In this document: positions 8,918 through 17,451 of the stretch, one piece after another | Layout: every line of letters begins with the position of its first letter | How positions within the stretch are numbered: the first letter of the stretch is position 1 | Source of the DNA: Alphaproteobacteria bacterium | Lineage (GTDB): Bacteria > Pseudomonadota > Alphaproteobacteria > UBA828 | Direction: 5' to 3' | NCBI GenBank assembly: GCA_022826345.1 | Contig: JAJDVB010000221.1 | Coordinates: 1 to 31,069, forward strand | DNA: 31,069 nt | Notes under the pieces: generated by a model | Told to the model about the DNA's origin: nothing | Databases searched by the model: none | The model's input: only the letters and a program-made list of their open reading frames with translations | Translations under genes and position numbers: made by a program

Positions 8918-11788
8918 CTAGGCGGCTGCCGGACGGGCAGCCTCGACGGCGCTCACGCAGCGGCCGCAAATGTCCGGATAGCGCTCGTCGCGACCGACTT
9001 CCGGCAGGAGCCGCCAGCAGCGCGCGCACTTCTCGTGCTCGGCCGGCGCGAAGAGCACGCCGACTTCGGGCACCTCGGGCAGCGTGACGAGGCTGTTCCC
9101 GTCGGGCGCCTCGCTCCACGGCGCGATGGACGCCCCGGAGGTGATGAAGAGCGTCGCGCAGTCGTCGTCCTCGAATGCGAGAGCGTCGCGGTAGCGCTCG
9201 TGCACGAACACCGCGGGCGCCGCCTCCAGCGAGGAGCCGATGATCTTGGCGGCGCGGGCCTCTTCCAGCGCCTTGGTGACGACGCGACGCACCGCGCGCA
9301 TGCGCTCGATCCGCTCGGCCAGCGCGTCGTCCTGCCAGTCGGCCGACAGCGCCGGGAAGACGCGCAGGTGCACGCTGGTGTCGTCCGGGTAGCGGGCAAG
9401 CCAGGCTTCCTCGGCCGTGAAGCAGATGAAGGGCGCGAGCCAGGCGGTCAGGCAGTCGAACAGGCGATCGAGCACGGTGCGCACGGCGCGCCGACGCGCC
9501 GAGTGCGCCGGGTCGCAATAGAGCGAATCCTTACGGACATCGAAATAGAAGGCCGAGAGATCGACCGTGCAGAAGTGATGCAGCGCCACGAACATCTCGT
9601 GGAAGGCGAAGTCCTCGCACCAGCGCCGGACGTCGCGGTCGAGGCCATGCAGCCGGTGCAGCACCCAGCGCTCCAGCGCGGGCAGCTCGGATTCCGGCAG
9701 GCGCTCGCCGGCGTGGAAATCGGCGAGGTTGCCCAGGAGGTAGCGCAGCGTGTTGCGCAGCCGCCGGTACGAATCGACCTGGTGGCGCAGGATTTCGTCG
9801 CTGATCCTGAGATCTTCGGCGTAGTCCGTGCTCACCACCCAGAGACGGAGGATGTCGGCGCCGTAGCGCTCGTTCACCTGCTGCGGCGCGATGACGTTGC
9901 CCAGCGACTTCGACATCTTGCGCCCCTCGCCGTCGACCACGAAGCCGTGAGTGAGCACGGCATCATAGGGCGCGCGGCCGCGGGTGCCGCAGGATTCGAG
10001 CAGCGAGCTGTGGAACCAGCCCCGGTGCTGGTCTGAGCCTTCGAGGTAGAGCGAGGCGGGCCACATCAGCTCCGGCCGCTGCTCCAGGACGAAGCTGTGG
10101 GTGGTGCCGCTCTCGAACCAGACATCGAGGATGTCCGTGACCTTGTCGTAGGCGTCGGGGTCGTGCTCCGGCGCGAGGAAGCGCGCCTTGTCGCTGGTGA
10201 ACCAGGCGTCGGCGCCTTCCTGCTCGACCACGGCGGCGATGCGTTCGACCACTTGCGGGTCTCGCAGCGGCGCGCCGTCCTCGCGCGAGACGAAGACCGT
10301 GATCGGCACGCCCCAGACCCGCTGGCGCGAGAGCACCCAGTCGGGCCGGGTCTCGATCATCGAACGGATGCGGGCGCGGCCCGTCGGCGGCACCCAGCGC
10401 ACATTGTCGATGGCGTCGAGCGCGGTGGTGCGGAGGCCGGTCGTCTCCATGCTGATGAACCACTGGCTCGTGTTGCGGAAGATCAGCGGCGCCTTGGAGC
10501 GCCAGGAGTGGGGGTAGGAGTGCACCAGCTCGCCGCGCGCGAGCAGCTGGCCGGAGTCGGCCAGCGCGTCGGCGATCTCGCCGTTCACCTTGTAGACGTG
10601 CTTGCCGGCGAAGCCCGGCACGTGATCGTAGAAGCAGCCGTCGTCGTCGACCGTGGCGGGGGTCTCGATCGGTTTGCGATCGCCGCCACCAGCGGCCAAG
10701 CTCGCGTTGTAGAGCGCGACTGCCTCGAAGTCCTCGGCGCCGTGGCCCGGCGCGATGTGGACGAAGCCGGTGCCCTGCTCGGTGGTGACGTGGTCGGCCG
10801 GGATCAGCGGCACCGGGAAGTCGTAGCCCCTGCCGCGCAGGGGGTGGGCGCAGACGGTGCCGGCGAAGGCGGTGCCGGGAAGGTCGGAGGCGATCACCCG
10901 GTGGCCGGTGATTCCGCTCTCCGCGCAGAGGGCGGGCGCCAACGCCTCGGCGGCGGCGATGCGGGTGCCGGGCGTTGCCGCGGCGCCGTCCGCCACCTCC
11001 GTTACTTCGAGCACCACGTAGCGCACGGCCTCGCCGTAGGCGATGCAGCGGTTGCCGGGGATGGTCCAGGGCGTCGTCGTCCAGATGACGATGGCGGCGC
11101 CATCGAGGGCTTCGAGCGGGCTCTCGATCACCGGGAAGGCGACGGTGATGACCACGGACTTGTGGTCGTGGTACTCGATCTCGGCCTCGGCGAGCGCAGT
11201 CTTCTCGACCGGCGACCACATCACCGGCCGGGCGCCCAGGTAGAGGCTGCCGTCGATGAGGAAGCGCCCGAGCTCGCGCACGATTTGCGCCTCGGCCGCG
11301 TAATTCATGGTGGTGTAGGGATCGTTCCAGTCGCCGATCACGCCGAGCCGCTTGAACTCGTTGCGCTGCACGTCGATCCAGTGTTCGGCGAAGGCGCGGC
11401 AGTCGGCGCGGAACTCGCTGACCGGCACGGAATCCTTGTCACGCCCCTCCTTGCGGTAGGCCTGCTCCACCTGCCACTCGATGGGCAGGCCGTGGCAGTC
11501 CCAGCCCGGCACGTAGACCGAATCCTTGCCCAGCATCTGCTGGGAGCGGACGACGACATCCTTGAGAATCTTGTTCAGGGCCGTGCCGAGGTGGAGGTGG
11601 CCGTTGGCGTAGGGCGGTCCGTCGTGCAGCACGAACTTGGGACGCCCGGCCGAGTCCTCCCGCAAGCGATCGTAGAGGCCGATCTCTTCCCAGCGCGCGG
11701 CCATCGCCGGCTCGCGCTCGGGCAGCCGCGCCTTCATGGGGAAGGCGGTGCGCGGCATGAGGACGGTATCGCGGTAGTCGGTGGTCAT
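8918..11788 (-). CDS. ileS: Isoleucyl-tRNA synthetase
   Basis: The 956-residue class I synthetase charges tRNA-Ile with isoleucine. It shows the HIGH-type motif in PYANGHLHLG (59-68), GWDCHGLP (95-102), the CP1 editing-domain hallmark WTTTPWTIP (236-244), and KMSKS (624-628). The C-terminal zinc site CARCW...CGRC marks the bacterial form. Start ATG 11788 overlaps the ribF stop by 4 bp (ATGA); the frame runs open further upstream through ribF, but that part is only the antisense of coding constraints and is not used. The order ribF-ileS-lspA is common in proteobacteria. Confidence 0.97.
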   Translation of the reverse strand: MTTDYRDTVLMPRTAFPMKARLPEREPAMAARWEEIGLYDRLREDSAGRPKFVLHDGPPYANGHLHLGTALNKILKDVVVRSQQMLGKDSVYVPGWDCHGLPIEWQVEQAYRKEGRDKDSVPVSEFRADCRAFAEHWIDVQRNEFKRLGVIGDWNDPYTTMNYAAEAQIVRELGRFLIDGSLYLGARPVMWSPVEKTALAEAEIEYHDHKSVVITVAFPVIESPLEALDGAAIVIWTTTPWTIPGNRCIAYGEAVRYVVLEVTEVADGAAATPGTRIAAAEALAPALCAESGITGHRVIASDLPGTAFAGTVCAHPLRGRGYDFPVPLIPADHVTTEQGTGFVHIAPGHGAEDFEAVALYNASLAAGGGDRKPIETPATVDDDGCFYDHVPGFAGKHVYKVNGEIADALADSGQLLARGELVHSYPHSWRSKAPLIFRNTSQWFISMETTGLRTTALDAIDNVRWVPPTGRARIRSMIETRPDWVLSRQRVWGVPITVFVSREDGAPLRDPQVVERIAAVVEQEGADAWFTSDKARFLAPEHDPDAYDKVTDILDVWFESGTTHSFVLEQRPELMWPASLYLEGSDQHRGWFHSSLLESCGTRGRAPYDAVLTHGFVVDGEGRKMSKSLGNVIAPQQVNERYGADILRLWVVSTDYAEDLRISDEILRHQVDSYRRLRNTLRYLLGNLADFHAGERLPESELPALERWVLHRLHGLDRDVRRWCEDFAFHEMFVALHHFCTVDLSAFYFDVRKDSLYCDPAHSARRRAVRTVLDRLFDCLTAWLAPFICFTAEEAWLARYPDDTSVHLRVFPALSADWQDDALAERIERMRAVRRVVTKALEEARAAKIIGSSLEAAPAVFVHERYRDALAFEDDDCATLFITSGASIAPWSEAPDGNSLVTLPEVPEVGVLFAPAEHEKCARCWRLLPEVGRDERYPDICGRCVSAVEAARPAAA

Positions 11789-12771
11789 GAGCGGGCCTGG
11801 CGGCGGGGCAGGGCAGCGGACTCGTCGGCGTCCGGCGCGGGCAGGCGGGCGAGGATGGCGCGGGTGGTGTCGCAGTCGTCGGCGATCTGCGCCTTGAGCG
11901 CCTCGATGCCGTCGAAGCGGCGCTCCGGCCGCACCCGATCGGCGAAGGCGGCGCGCAGTCGCCTGCCGTAAATGTCGGCGGCGTAATCGAAGATGTGCAC
12001 CTCCAGCAGGTCCTCCGTCTTGTCGAAGGTCGGCCGGCGGCCGAGATTGGCCACCGCCGGGTACCAGTGTTCGTCGCCGTCGGGCTCGGCCCAGAGCGCG
12101 TAGACCCCGCGCGCCGGGTGCAGGATGCCGGCGCAGCGCAGGTTGGCGGTGGGGAAGCCGATGGTCCGGCCGCGGCGGTCGCCCGCGATGACGTGGCCGT
12201 CGATCTCCCAATAGCGGCCGAGCACCTCGGGCAGTGCCGACACCTCGCCGTCCGACAGCAGACTTCGTGCCCGGCTCGCCGAATGGATCGTGGTGCCCGT
12301 GCCAGCGGCTTCGATGCTGGTCACGCCGACCCCGAGCGAGCCGCCCACCTCGGTCAGTAGTTCCACTGTGCCGGCGCGACCGCGGCCGAAGGCGAAGTCG
12401 TGGCCGACCACGACGTGACGGGCGCCGATGCCGGCCGCCACCACGTCCGCAACGAACGACGCGGGCTCGCGCGCCGCGAAGGCGCGGTCGAAGCGCGCGA
12501 CGTAGAGAAACTCGACGCCGAGGGCGTCGAGATGGCGGGCCTTGACCCGGAACGGTGTGAGCCTGAAGGGCTCCTCCGGGGCGGCGAGCACCTGGCGCGG
12601 GTGGGGCTCGAAGGTGAGCACGGCGAGCGGCGCACCGAGGGCGCGCGCGATGCGCCGGCCTTCCTCGATGACCGCGCGATGGCCCAGATGGACGCCATCG
12701 AAATTGCCGATGGCGACCACCGCGCCCCGCGCGTCTGCGGGCGTGCTTTGCCAATGTCGAACGATGCGCAT
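11785..12771 (-). CDS. ribF: Bifunctional riboflavin kinase / FAD synthetase
   Basis: The 328-residue enzyme makes FMN and then FAD. The N-terminal nucleotidyltransferase half has GNFDGVHLGH (22-31), FEPHPRQVL and VVGHDFAFGRGRAG; the C-terminal flavokinase half has GRTIGFPTANL (about 199-209), in which the PTAN motif binds Mg-ATP, and NLGRRPTF. Start ATG 12771 agrees with the family N-terminus. It is the first gene of the ribF-ileS-lspA-bamF-pgi-mutL run. The 91-base gap upstream, shared with the end of the outer-membrane protein gene, must hold any promoter; I found no convincing -35/-10 pair. Confidence 0.95.
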   Translation of the reverse strand: MRIVRHWQSTPADARGAVVAIGNFDGVHLGHRAVIEEGRRIARALGAPLAVLTFEPHPRQVLAAPEEPFRLTPFRVKARHLDALGVEFLYVARFDRAFAAREPASFVADVVAAGIGARHVVVGHDFAFGRGRAGTVELLTEVGGSLGVGVTSIEAAGTGTTIHSASRARSLLSDGEVSALPEVLGRYWEIDGHVIAGDRRGRTIGFPTANLRCAGILHPARGVYALWAEPDGDEHWYPAVANLGRRPTFDKTEDLLEVHIFDYAADIYGRRLRAAFADRVRPERRFDGIEALKAQIADDCDTTRAILARLPAPDADESAALPRRQARS

Positions 12772-12862
12772 GGGCGCGTCTACCCCAATCCGAGCGGGCG
12801 GGAGAATAGCCGCGGCGCTCAGGCGCGTCGATGGGTGTTGAGTTAATTTGGGGCGCGGCGCC

Positions 12863-13513
12863 TCACCACATGCGGAGGCCCAGCAACAGGACGTGCTGGG
12901 TCATATCGCCGTAGTCGTTGAGGTCGCCGGTCTTGAGGTATCGGTATCCCACGTGCCAGCCCTGGAAGTGGAGGCCCAGGCCGAGCTGATAGGCGAACTC
13001 CGTGTCCGTGCTGTCGCCACTGCCCTGGAGAGCATTTTGTGCTCTATCGACAATTCGGTGGCTGGTGTCGGCGAACAGCATGCCGACGCCGCCACCGCCA
13101 TAGAGACCCCACGTGGTGCCGGCACCGAGGTCGACCCAGGAATTCAGCATCACCCCGTAGGTGCGGACGTCGCCGGAGATCGAGGCGCTGATCGCCTGCT
13201 CCTGTTGCTCGCTGCCCGAAGCCGTGTCGATGTCGAAGAACACCTCGGCCTCGGCCCGAAGCATCTCGGTGAGCCCCATGCCCATGACGCCGCTGACGCG
13301 AAAATTGGTGTCGTTGTAGCTCGGAGACGCGATGTCGTCGCAGCTGCCATTGCTGCACCCCTCGAACTCCGACAGCTTGCCGGGCAGATCGAAATCGAAC
13401 AGTCCGACATCGATGCCGAAGTAGAGACCGGCCTGTTCGGCCTGGCTCGGGGCGGACAACGCGGCCAGGGCCACGAAGGCGCTCCCGGCCACGGCTGACA
13501 GAATTGCTCTCAT
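12863..13513 (-). CDS. Small outer-membrane beta-barrel protein
   Basis: The 216-residue protein has a signal peptide (cleavage likely after APSQA, residue 25) and a body rich in alternating aromatic/glycine strands (GLYFGIDVGLFDFDL, WGLYGGGGVGMLF, WHVGYRYLKTGDL). It ends in the aromatic residue Trp (LLLGLRMW), as expected for a Bam-inserted barrel of about eight strands. Two cysteines close together (FEGCSNGSC) may form a loop disulfide. Start ATG 13513 has a good GAGGGG site. I recognise the OmpA/OprF-like porin fold type, not a specific family; function unknown. A TTGACG hexamer at 13596-13601 could be its -35 box, but no good -10 follows. Confidence 0.65.
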   Translation of the reverse strand: MRAILSAVAGSAFVALAALSAPSQAEQAGLYFGIDVGLFDFDLPGKLSEFEGCSNGSCDDIASPSYNDTNFRVSGVMGMGLTEMLRAEAEVFFDIDTASGSEQQEQAISASISGDVRTYGVMLNSWVDLGAGTTWGLYGGGGVGMLFADTSHRIVDRAQNALQGSGDSTDTEFAYQLGLGLHFQGWHVGYRYLKTGDLNDYGDMTQHVLLLGLRMW

Positions 13514-13630
13514 TCCGATTCCCCTCGTGCGGCGGGCCGAGCGATTGCGACTCGGCGGAAGACAGCGCCCCGACGTTCCACGCGCGCGGCGCGTGCGTCA
13601 ATACGGTCGTCCGCCGAGACGCCGACGAGA

Positions 13631-13669
13631 GGGAGAAAGAAGGGGAGGGGGCGCAGGCCGCGCCCCCTC
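13631..13669 (-). terminator. Intrinsic terminator after the downstream binding-protein paralogue
   Basis: On the minus strand GAGGGGGCGC and GCGCCCCCTC pair perfectly over 10 bp (13660-13669 with 13645-13654) around a 5-nt loop. A pyrimidine tail CCCTTCTTTCTCCC follows. It lies 12 bases after the stop at 13681. Confidence 0.7.
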
Positions 13670-13680
13670 GGAGTACCGGA

Positions 13681-15096
13681 TCAGTCGAACGGATAGGCCG
13701 CCGGCTTCGAGGACCACTGCATGTAGGCCTCGCGCTGGTTGTCGACGCCCACCTTCTCGGTGAGCTCGTCCCAGGCAGCGGCTACGCCGTCGAGCTCCTC
13801 CTGCGGGTCGGCACCGCCCATCACAGCCTGAAGCCCGATCGCCAGCGAATCCTCGTACGCGAACGTGTTGATGATCGAGAGATCGAGCAGACCCGAGACC
13901 GCGCCTGCCTGTAGCGCGTCGAGGTACTCCTTCGCATCCGGCCAGAGCGACTGATACTCCGGCGACGAGAAGTGCGACTTGCGGAAGGGATCGCGCAGCG
14001 TATAGGGCAGCTGCACCCGCTGGCCGCTGATGTCGATGCTGTTGATCCACTGGATGTAGAGGTAGGCCGCGTCCTTGTTCTTGCTGTCGGACGAGACTGC
14101 CATCGAGAACCCGGCGGCAAGCTGCGGATGGCCGCCCGGCGGCAGCGCATAGCCCACATTGCCCGCAACCACCGACGGCGGCACCCACTGCATGGCGATG
14201 TCGTCGGTGCCGTAGCCCGCCGACCAGCGGCCGACCGGCGGCCACCACTGGGTCATGGCAATCTGGCCTGCGTTGAAGGCAGCGAGCGACTCGATCGCGC
14301 CCCACTGCTCGACACCGGGCGGCATGGTGGTGTTGTCCTTGACCATGCCGGCGAGTGCCGTGACGCAGCCGGGACCGTTGATCGTCGCCTTCATGGTCTC
14401 GGAGTCGAAGAACTTGCAGCCCTCGTTGCGCGCCCGCTCCTGATAGAAGTAGTGCAGGAGGCCGCGTACCCGCATGAAGCCGGCGCCGTACACCTCGGGC
14501 GCCTTGGCGTCGGTGATCGCCTTGCTGACCTCGTAGAACTCGTCCCACGTGGTCGGCACCGAGAGGCCCATCTCCTCGAAGATGTCCTTGCGGTAATAGA
14601 GAATCAGCACGTCGCCATCATCCGGGAAGCCGTAGATGGTGTCGCCGATCCGCATCTGGTTCTCGCGATAGACGTCGCCGATGTCCTCGAGCTCCTCGCG
14701 ATAGCCGTACTTGTCGACGTATTCGTCGAGGGGCTCAACCGCGCCGGCGCGCACCATGTCGCCCATCCAGGCGGGCACCACGCTCAGCACGTCATAGGCG
14801 CCGGTCCCCGCGCGATGCTCTTGCAGCATCTTCGGGAACATCTCGTTCACCTGGGACTCGATCACGTTGACCTTGATCCCGGTGAGCTCCTCCCACATCG
14901 GGCCGGAGAAGTTCTGCGGGCCGAGCGACTGGAGCCCGGCTTCCCAGATCACGTTGATCTCGGTGCCGGCGTACTGCTTGGCCTCGCGCACGGCGATCTC
15001 CGCTGCGCTCTCGGCCCAGGCGGCGCTTGTCCCAGCCCCAAGCAAAGCGAGCGCGGCGAGCCCGCCCATCATTGACCGCATCGTTCCCATTGCCAT
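13681..15096 (-). CDS. ABC transporter extracellular solute-binding protein, family 1 (paralogue A)
   Basis: The 471-residue protein has a Sec signal peptide with cleavage after AWA (residue 28) and the fold of a family 1 periplasmic binding protein, with hallmarks such as YGFPDDGDVLILYYRKDIFEEMG and TTWDEFYEVSKAITD. It aligns without gaps to the upstream neighbour (paralogue B), about 85% identical by eye, with most differences scattered and conservative. Start ATG 15096 has GGGAGGG 6 bases upstream, the same arrangement as paralogue B; ATG 15090 is a second possibility. No permease or ATPase lies nearby. The ligand is unknown; the aldolase neighbours hint at a sugar acid or similar compound, which is inference only. 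Confidence 0.82.
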   Translation of the reverse strand: MAMGTMRSMMGGLAALALLGAGTSAAWAESAAEIAVREAKQYAGTEINVIWEAGLQSLGPQNFSGPMWEELTGIKVNVIESQVNEMFPKMLQEHRAGTGAYDVLSVVPAWMGDMVRAGAVEPLDEYVDKYGYREELEDIGDVYRENQMRIGDTIYGFPDDGDVLILYYRKDIFEEMGLSVPTTWDEFYEVSKAITDAKAPEVYGAGFMRVRGLLHYFYQERARNEGCKFFDSETMKATINGPGCVTALAGMVKDNTTMPPGVEQWGAIESLAAFNAGQIAMTQWWPPVGRWSAGYGTDDIAMQWVPPSVVAGNVGYALPPGGHPQLAAGFSMAVSSDSKNKDAAYLYIQWINSIDISGQRVQLPYTLRDPFRKSHFSSPEYQSLWPDAKEYLDALQAGAVSGLLDLSIINTFAYEDSLAIGLQAVMGGADPQEELDGVAAAWDELTEKVGVDNQREAYMQWSSKPAAYPFD

Positions 15097-15130
15097 TGTT
15101 GCCCTCCCTTCGTGCGGCGCGACGGCGCCG

Positions 15131-15164
15131 GAAAACAAACGGGGAGGGAACGATGTCCCTCCCC
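15131..15164 (-). terminator. Intrinsic terminator between the two binding-protein paralogues
   Basis: On the minus strand GGGGAGGGA and TCCCTCCCC (15156-15164 with 15141-15149) form a perfect 9-bp stem with a 6-nt loop, followed by GTTTGTTTTC. It begins 12 bases after the paralogue B stop, and only 34 bases separate its tail from the paralogue A start codon. Confidence 0.8.
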
Positions 15165-15176
15165 AAGAAACCGGGA

Positions 15177-16592
15177 TCAGTCGCCCGGATAAGCCGCAGG
15201 CTTGGAGGCCCACTCCATGTAGGCCTCGCGCTGTGCATCGACGCCCACCTTCTCGGTGAGCGCGTCCCATTTCTCGGCGACGCCGTCCAGCTCGGTCTGC
15301 GGATCGCCGCCGGACATCACCGTCTGCAGCCCGGCCGCGAGCGCGTCGATGTACGCGAAGGTGTTGATGATTGAGAGATCGAGCAGGCCCGAGACCGCGC
15401 CCTTCTCAGCCGCTTCGAGATAGTACTTCGCGTCCGGCCAGCGCGACTGGTACTCCGGAGACGAGAAGTGCGACTTGCGGAAGGGATCGCGCAGTGCGTA
15501 GGGCAGCTGCACCCGCTGGTGGCTGATGTCGATGCTGTTGATCCACTGGATGTAGAGGTAGGCCGCGTCCTTGTTCTTGCTGCTGGACGAGACCGCCATG
15601 GCGAACCCGGCAGCGAGCTGCGGATGGCCGCCCGGCGGCAGCGCATAGCCCACCTTGCCTGCGACCACCGACGGCGGCACCCACTGCATCGCGATGTCGT
15701 CGGTGCCGTAGCCCGCCGACCAGCGGCCGACCGGCGGCCACGACTGGAGCATGGCGGACTGGCCTGCGTTGAAGGCGGCCAGCGTCTCGACGAAGCCCCA
15801 TACCTCGATGCCGGGCGGCATGGTCGTGTTGTCCTTGACCATGCCGGCGAGTGCCTTGACGCAGCCGGGGCCGTTGATCGTCGCCTTCATGGTCTCGGCG
15901 TCGAAGAACTTGCAGCCCTCGACCCGCGCCCGCTCCTGATAGAAGTACTGCAGGAGGCCGCGCGCGCGCATGAAGGCGGAGCCGTACATGTCCGGCGCCT
16001 TGGCGTCGGTGATCGCCTTGCTGACCTCGTAGAACTCGTCCCACGTGGTCGGCACCGAGAGGCCCATCTCCTCGAAGACATCCTTGCGGTAATAGAGGAT
16101 GAACACGTCGCCATCATCCGGGAAGCCGTAGATGGTGTCGCCGATCCGCATCTGGTTCTCGCGGTAGACGTCGCCGATGTCCTCCAGCTCCGCCCGATAG
16201 CCGTACTTGTCCACGTACGCGTCGAGGGGCTCGACCGCGCCGGCACGCACCATGTCGCCCATCCAGGCAGGCACGACGTTCAGAACGTCATAGGCGCCGG
16301 TGCCGCCCCGATGCTCCTGCATCATCTTGGGGAACATCTCGTCGTGCTGGGCTTCGATGATGTTCACCTTGATCCCGGTGAGCTCCTCCCAGAGCGGGCC
16401 GGAGAAGTTCTGCGGACCCAGCGCCTGCAATCCGGCTTCCCAGAACACGTTGATGGTGGTGCCGGAATATTTTTGGGCCTCGCGCACTGCGATCTCGGCA
16501 GCACTCTCCGCCCAGGCAGCGCTTGACCCCACGCCGAGTAGTGCGAGCGCGGCGATCCCGCCGATTGCGGACCGTACGGACATGGTTGCCAT
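15177..16592 (-). CDS. ABC transporter extracellular solute-binding protein, family 1 (paralogue B)
   Basis: This 471-residue periplasmic binding protein is the tandem copy of the gene at 13681-15096. It has the same signal peptide style (cleavage after AWA, residue 28) and the same conserved blocks, including WPPVGRWSAGYGTDDIAMQWVPPS and INSIDISxQRVQLPY. Start ATG 16592 follows AGGGGAGG. It lies 48 bases after the first-listed aldolase gene, the gap holding a GC hairpin, so it is probably co-transcribed with both aldolases. Its substitutions against paralogue A include residues in the middle of the protein (WGFVETLAAFNAGQSAMLQSW against WGAIESLAAFNAGQIAMTQWW), where ligand contacts are plausible, so the pair may differ in specificity. 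Confidence 0.82.
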   Translation of the reverse strand: MATMSVRSAIGGIAALALLGVGSSAAWAESAAEIAVREAQKYSGTTINVFWEAGLQALGPQNFSGPLWEELTGIKVNIIEAQHDEMFPKMMQEHRGGTGAYDVLNVVPAWMGDMVRAGAVEPLDAYVDKYGYRAELEDIGDVYRENQMRIGDTIYGFPDDGDVFILYYRKDVFEEMGLSVPTTWDEFYEVSKAITDAKAPDMYGSAFMRARGLLQYFYQERARVEGCKFFDAETMKATINGPGCVKALAGMVKDNTTMPPGIEVWGFVETLAAFNAGQSAMLQSWPPVGRWSAGYGTDDIAMQWVPPSVVAGKVGYALPPGGHPQLAAGFAMAVSSSSKNKDAAYLYIQWINSIDISHQRVQLPYALRDPFRKSHFSSPEYQSRWPDAKYYLEAAEKGAVSGLLDLSIINTFAYIDALAAGLQTVMSGGDPQTELDGVAEKWDALTEKVGVDAQREAYMEWASKPAAYPGD

Positions 16593-16611
16593 TGATGGCC
16601 TCCCCTTGTTC

Positions 16612-16630
16612 AGCGCGGCGCCGCCGCGCT
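16612..16630 (-). other. GC hairpin between aldolase and binding-protein gene
   Basis: AGCGCGGC (16612-16619) and GCCGCGCT (16623-16630) pair perfectly over 8 bp with a 3-nt loop. No T run follows, so it is more likely an mRNA-stabilising or processing element than a terminator, favouring expression of the binding protein over the enzymes. That role is inference. Confidence 0.4.
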
Positions 16631-16640
16631 CTCCTCCAAA

Positions 16641-17447
16641 CTAACGCTGGCCAGCGACGCCTGTGCGCGGACCGCGGCAAGCCTTGCGCAGCGCGGCAAT
16701 GCCCTCCGCGACGCCGCGCTGCACGAGCCAACTGTCGCCAGAATAGCATAGGAAATCGAAGCCCAGATCATGCAGCGCCAGGCCAGTCCCGGTATCGTCG
16801 TAGATGCGGCCGAGCGACTTACCATGTTGCGCGCAGGCTGCGGCGACGCGCTGCATCGCAGCCTGGAATCTCGGGTGGTCGAACTTCGCCGGGATGCCCA
16901 TGGCGACCGACAGGTCGAAATGGCCGATCCAGATGCCGTCGACTCCCTTGAGCGCGGCGATGGCTTCGATGTCGTCGATTGCTTCGGGCGTTTCGACCTT
17001 TGGGAAGAAGACCACGTCCCGGTTGGCGGCGCGGAGCGCGGGCGCCGCCGGGCGCTGGCGGTAGCGGTCGTGGGCGATGCCGACGGCCACCCCCCGCGCG
17101 CCCTTGGGCGCGTAGCGGACGTGATCGATGATGGCGCGCGCCTCGGCGGCGCTGCCGACCTTGGCCGGCTGGATGCCGTCCGCTCCCATGTCGAGCGCTC
17201 GGGCCACCATGTCGTAGTCACCGCCGACGGTGGAGACGATCACCGGCAGGTCGGCCGCCTGGTAGTAGCGCAGCATTCGCTTGAGCTGGTCGTAGCCGAA
17301 GCCGGAGTGTTCCAGGTCGAGGAGCGCGTACTCGCAGCCGGCGGCCTTGAGGATCTGGCCCATGCCGGGGCTGTCGAACTCGATCACGAACGTGCCGAAC
17401 TTGGGCCGCTTGGTGCCCATCATTGCGCGGAGCGCGGCGCTCGGCAT
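16641..17447 (-). CDS. HpcH/HpaI-type aldolase homologue lacking the conserved arginine
   Basis: The 268-residue protein belongs to the class II pyruvate aldolase family (4-hydroxy-2-oxo acid aldolases, TIM barrel). Visible are LLDLEHSGFG with Asp44 and the base His47, KVETPEA with the metal ligand Glu152, and GIWIGHFDLS with the metal ligand Asp178. The arginine that steadies pyruvate in this family (Arg70 in E. coli HpaI) should fall at position 72; here it is Ser (LPVIVSTVGG), whereas the neighbouring paralogue has Arg. The following PMV-type loop is also altered (QPAKV). It may therefore act on another substrate or have changed chemistry. Start ATG 17447, 4 bases after the neighbouring stop. 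Confidence 0.8.
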   Translation of the reverse strand: MPSAALRAMMGTKRPKFGTFVIEFDSPGMGQILKAAGCEYALLDLEHSGFGYDQLKRMLRYYQAADLPVIVSTVGGDYDMVARALDMGADGIQPAKVGSAAEARAIIDHVRYAPKGARGVAVGIAHDRYRQRPAAPALRAANRDVVFFPKVETPEAIDDIEAIAALKGVDGIWIGHFDLSVAMGIPAKFDHPRFQAAMQRVAAACAQHGKSLGRIYDDTGTGLALHDLGFDFLCYSGDSWLVQRGVAEGIAALRKACRGPRTGVAGQR

Positions 17448-17451
17448 CCGC

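Noticed and set aside
11789..12754. Upstream in-frame extension of ileS through ribF
   Set aside because: The extension is a different frame of ribF, rich in Arg/Pro/Gly. The ileS N-terminus fits ATG 11788, which overlaps the ribF stop.
15097..15270. Upstream in-frame extension of binding-protein paralogue A into paralogue B
   Set aside because: The true start at 15096 has a ribosome-binding site and signal peptide identical in style to paralogue B; the extension crosses the terminator.
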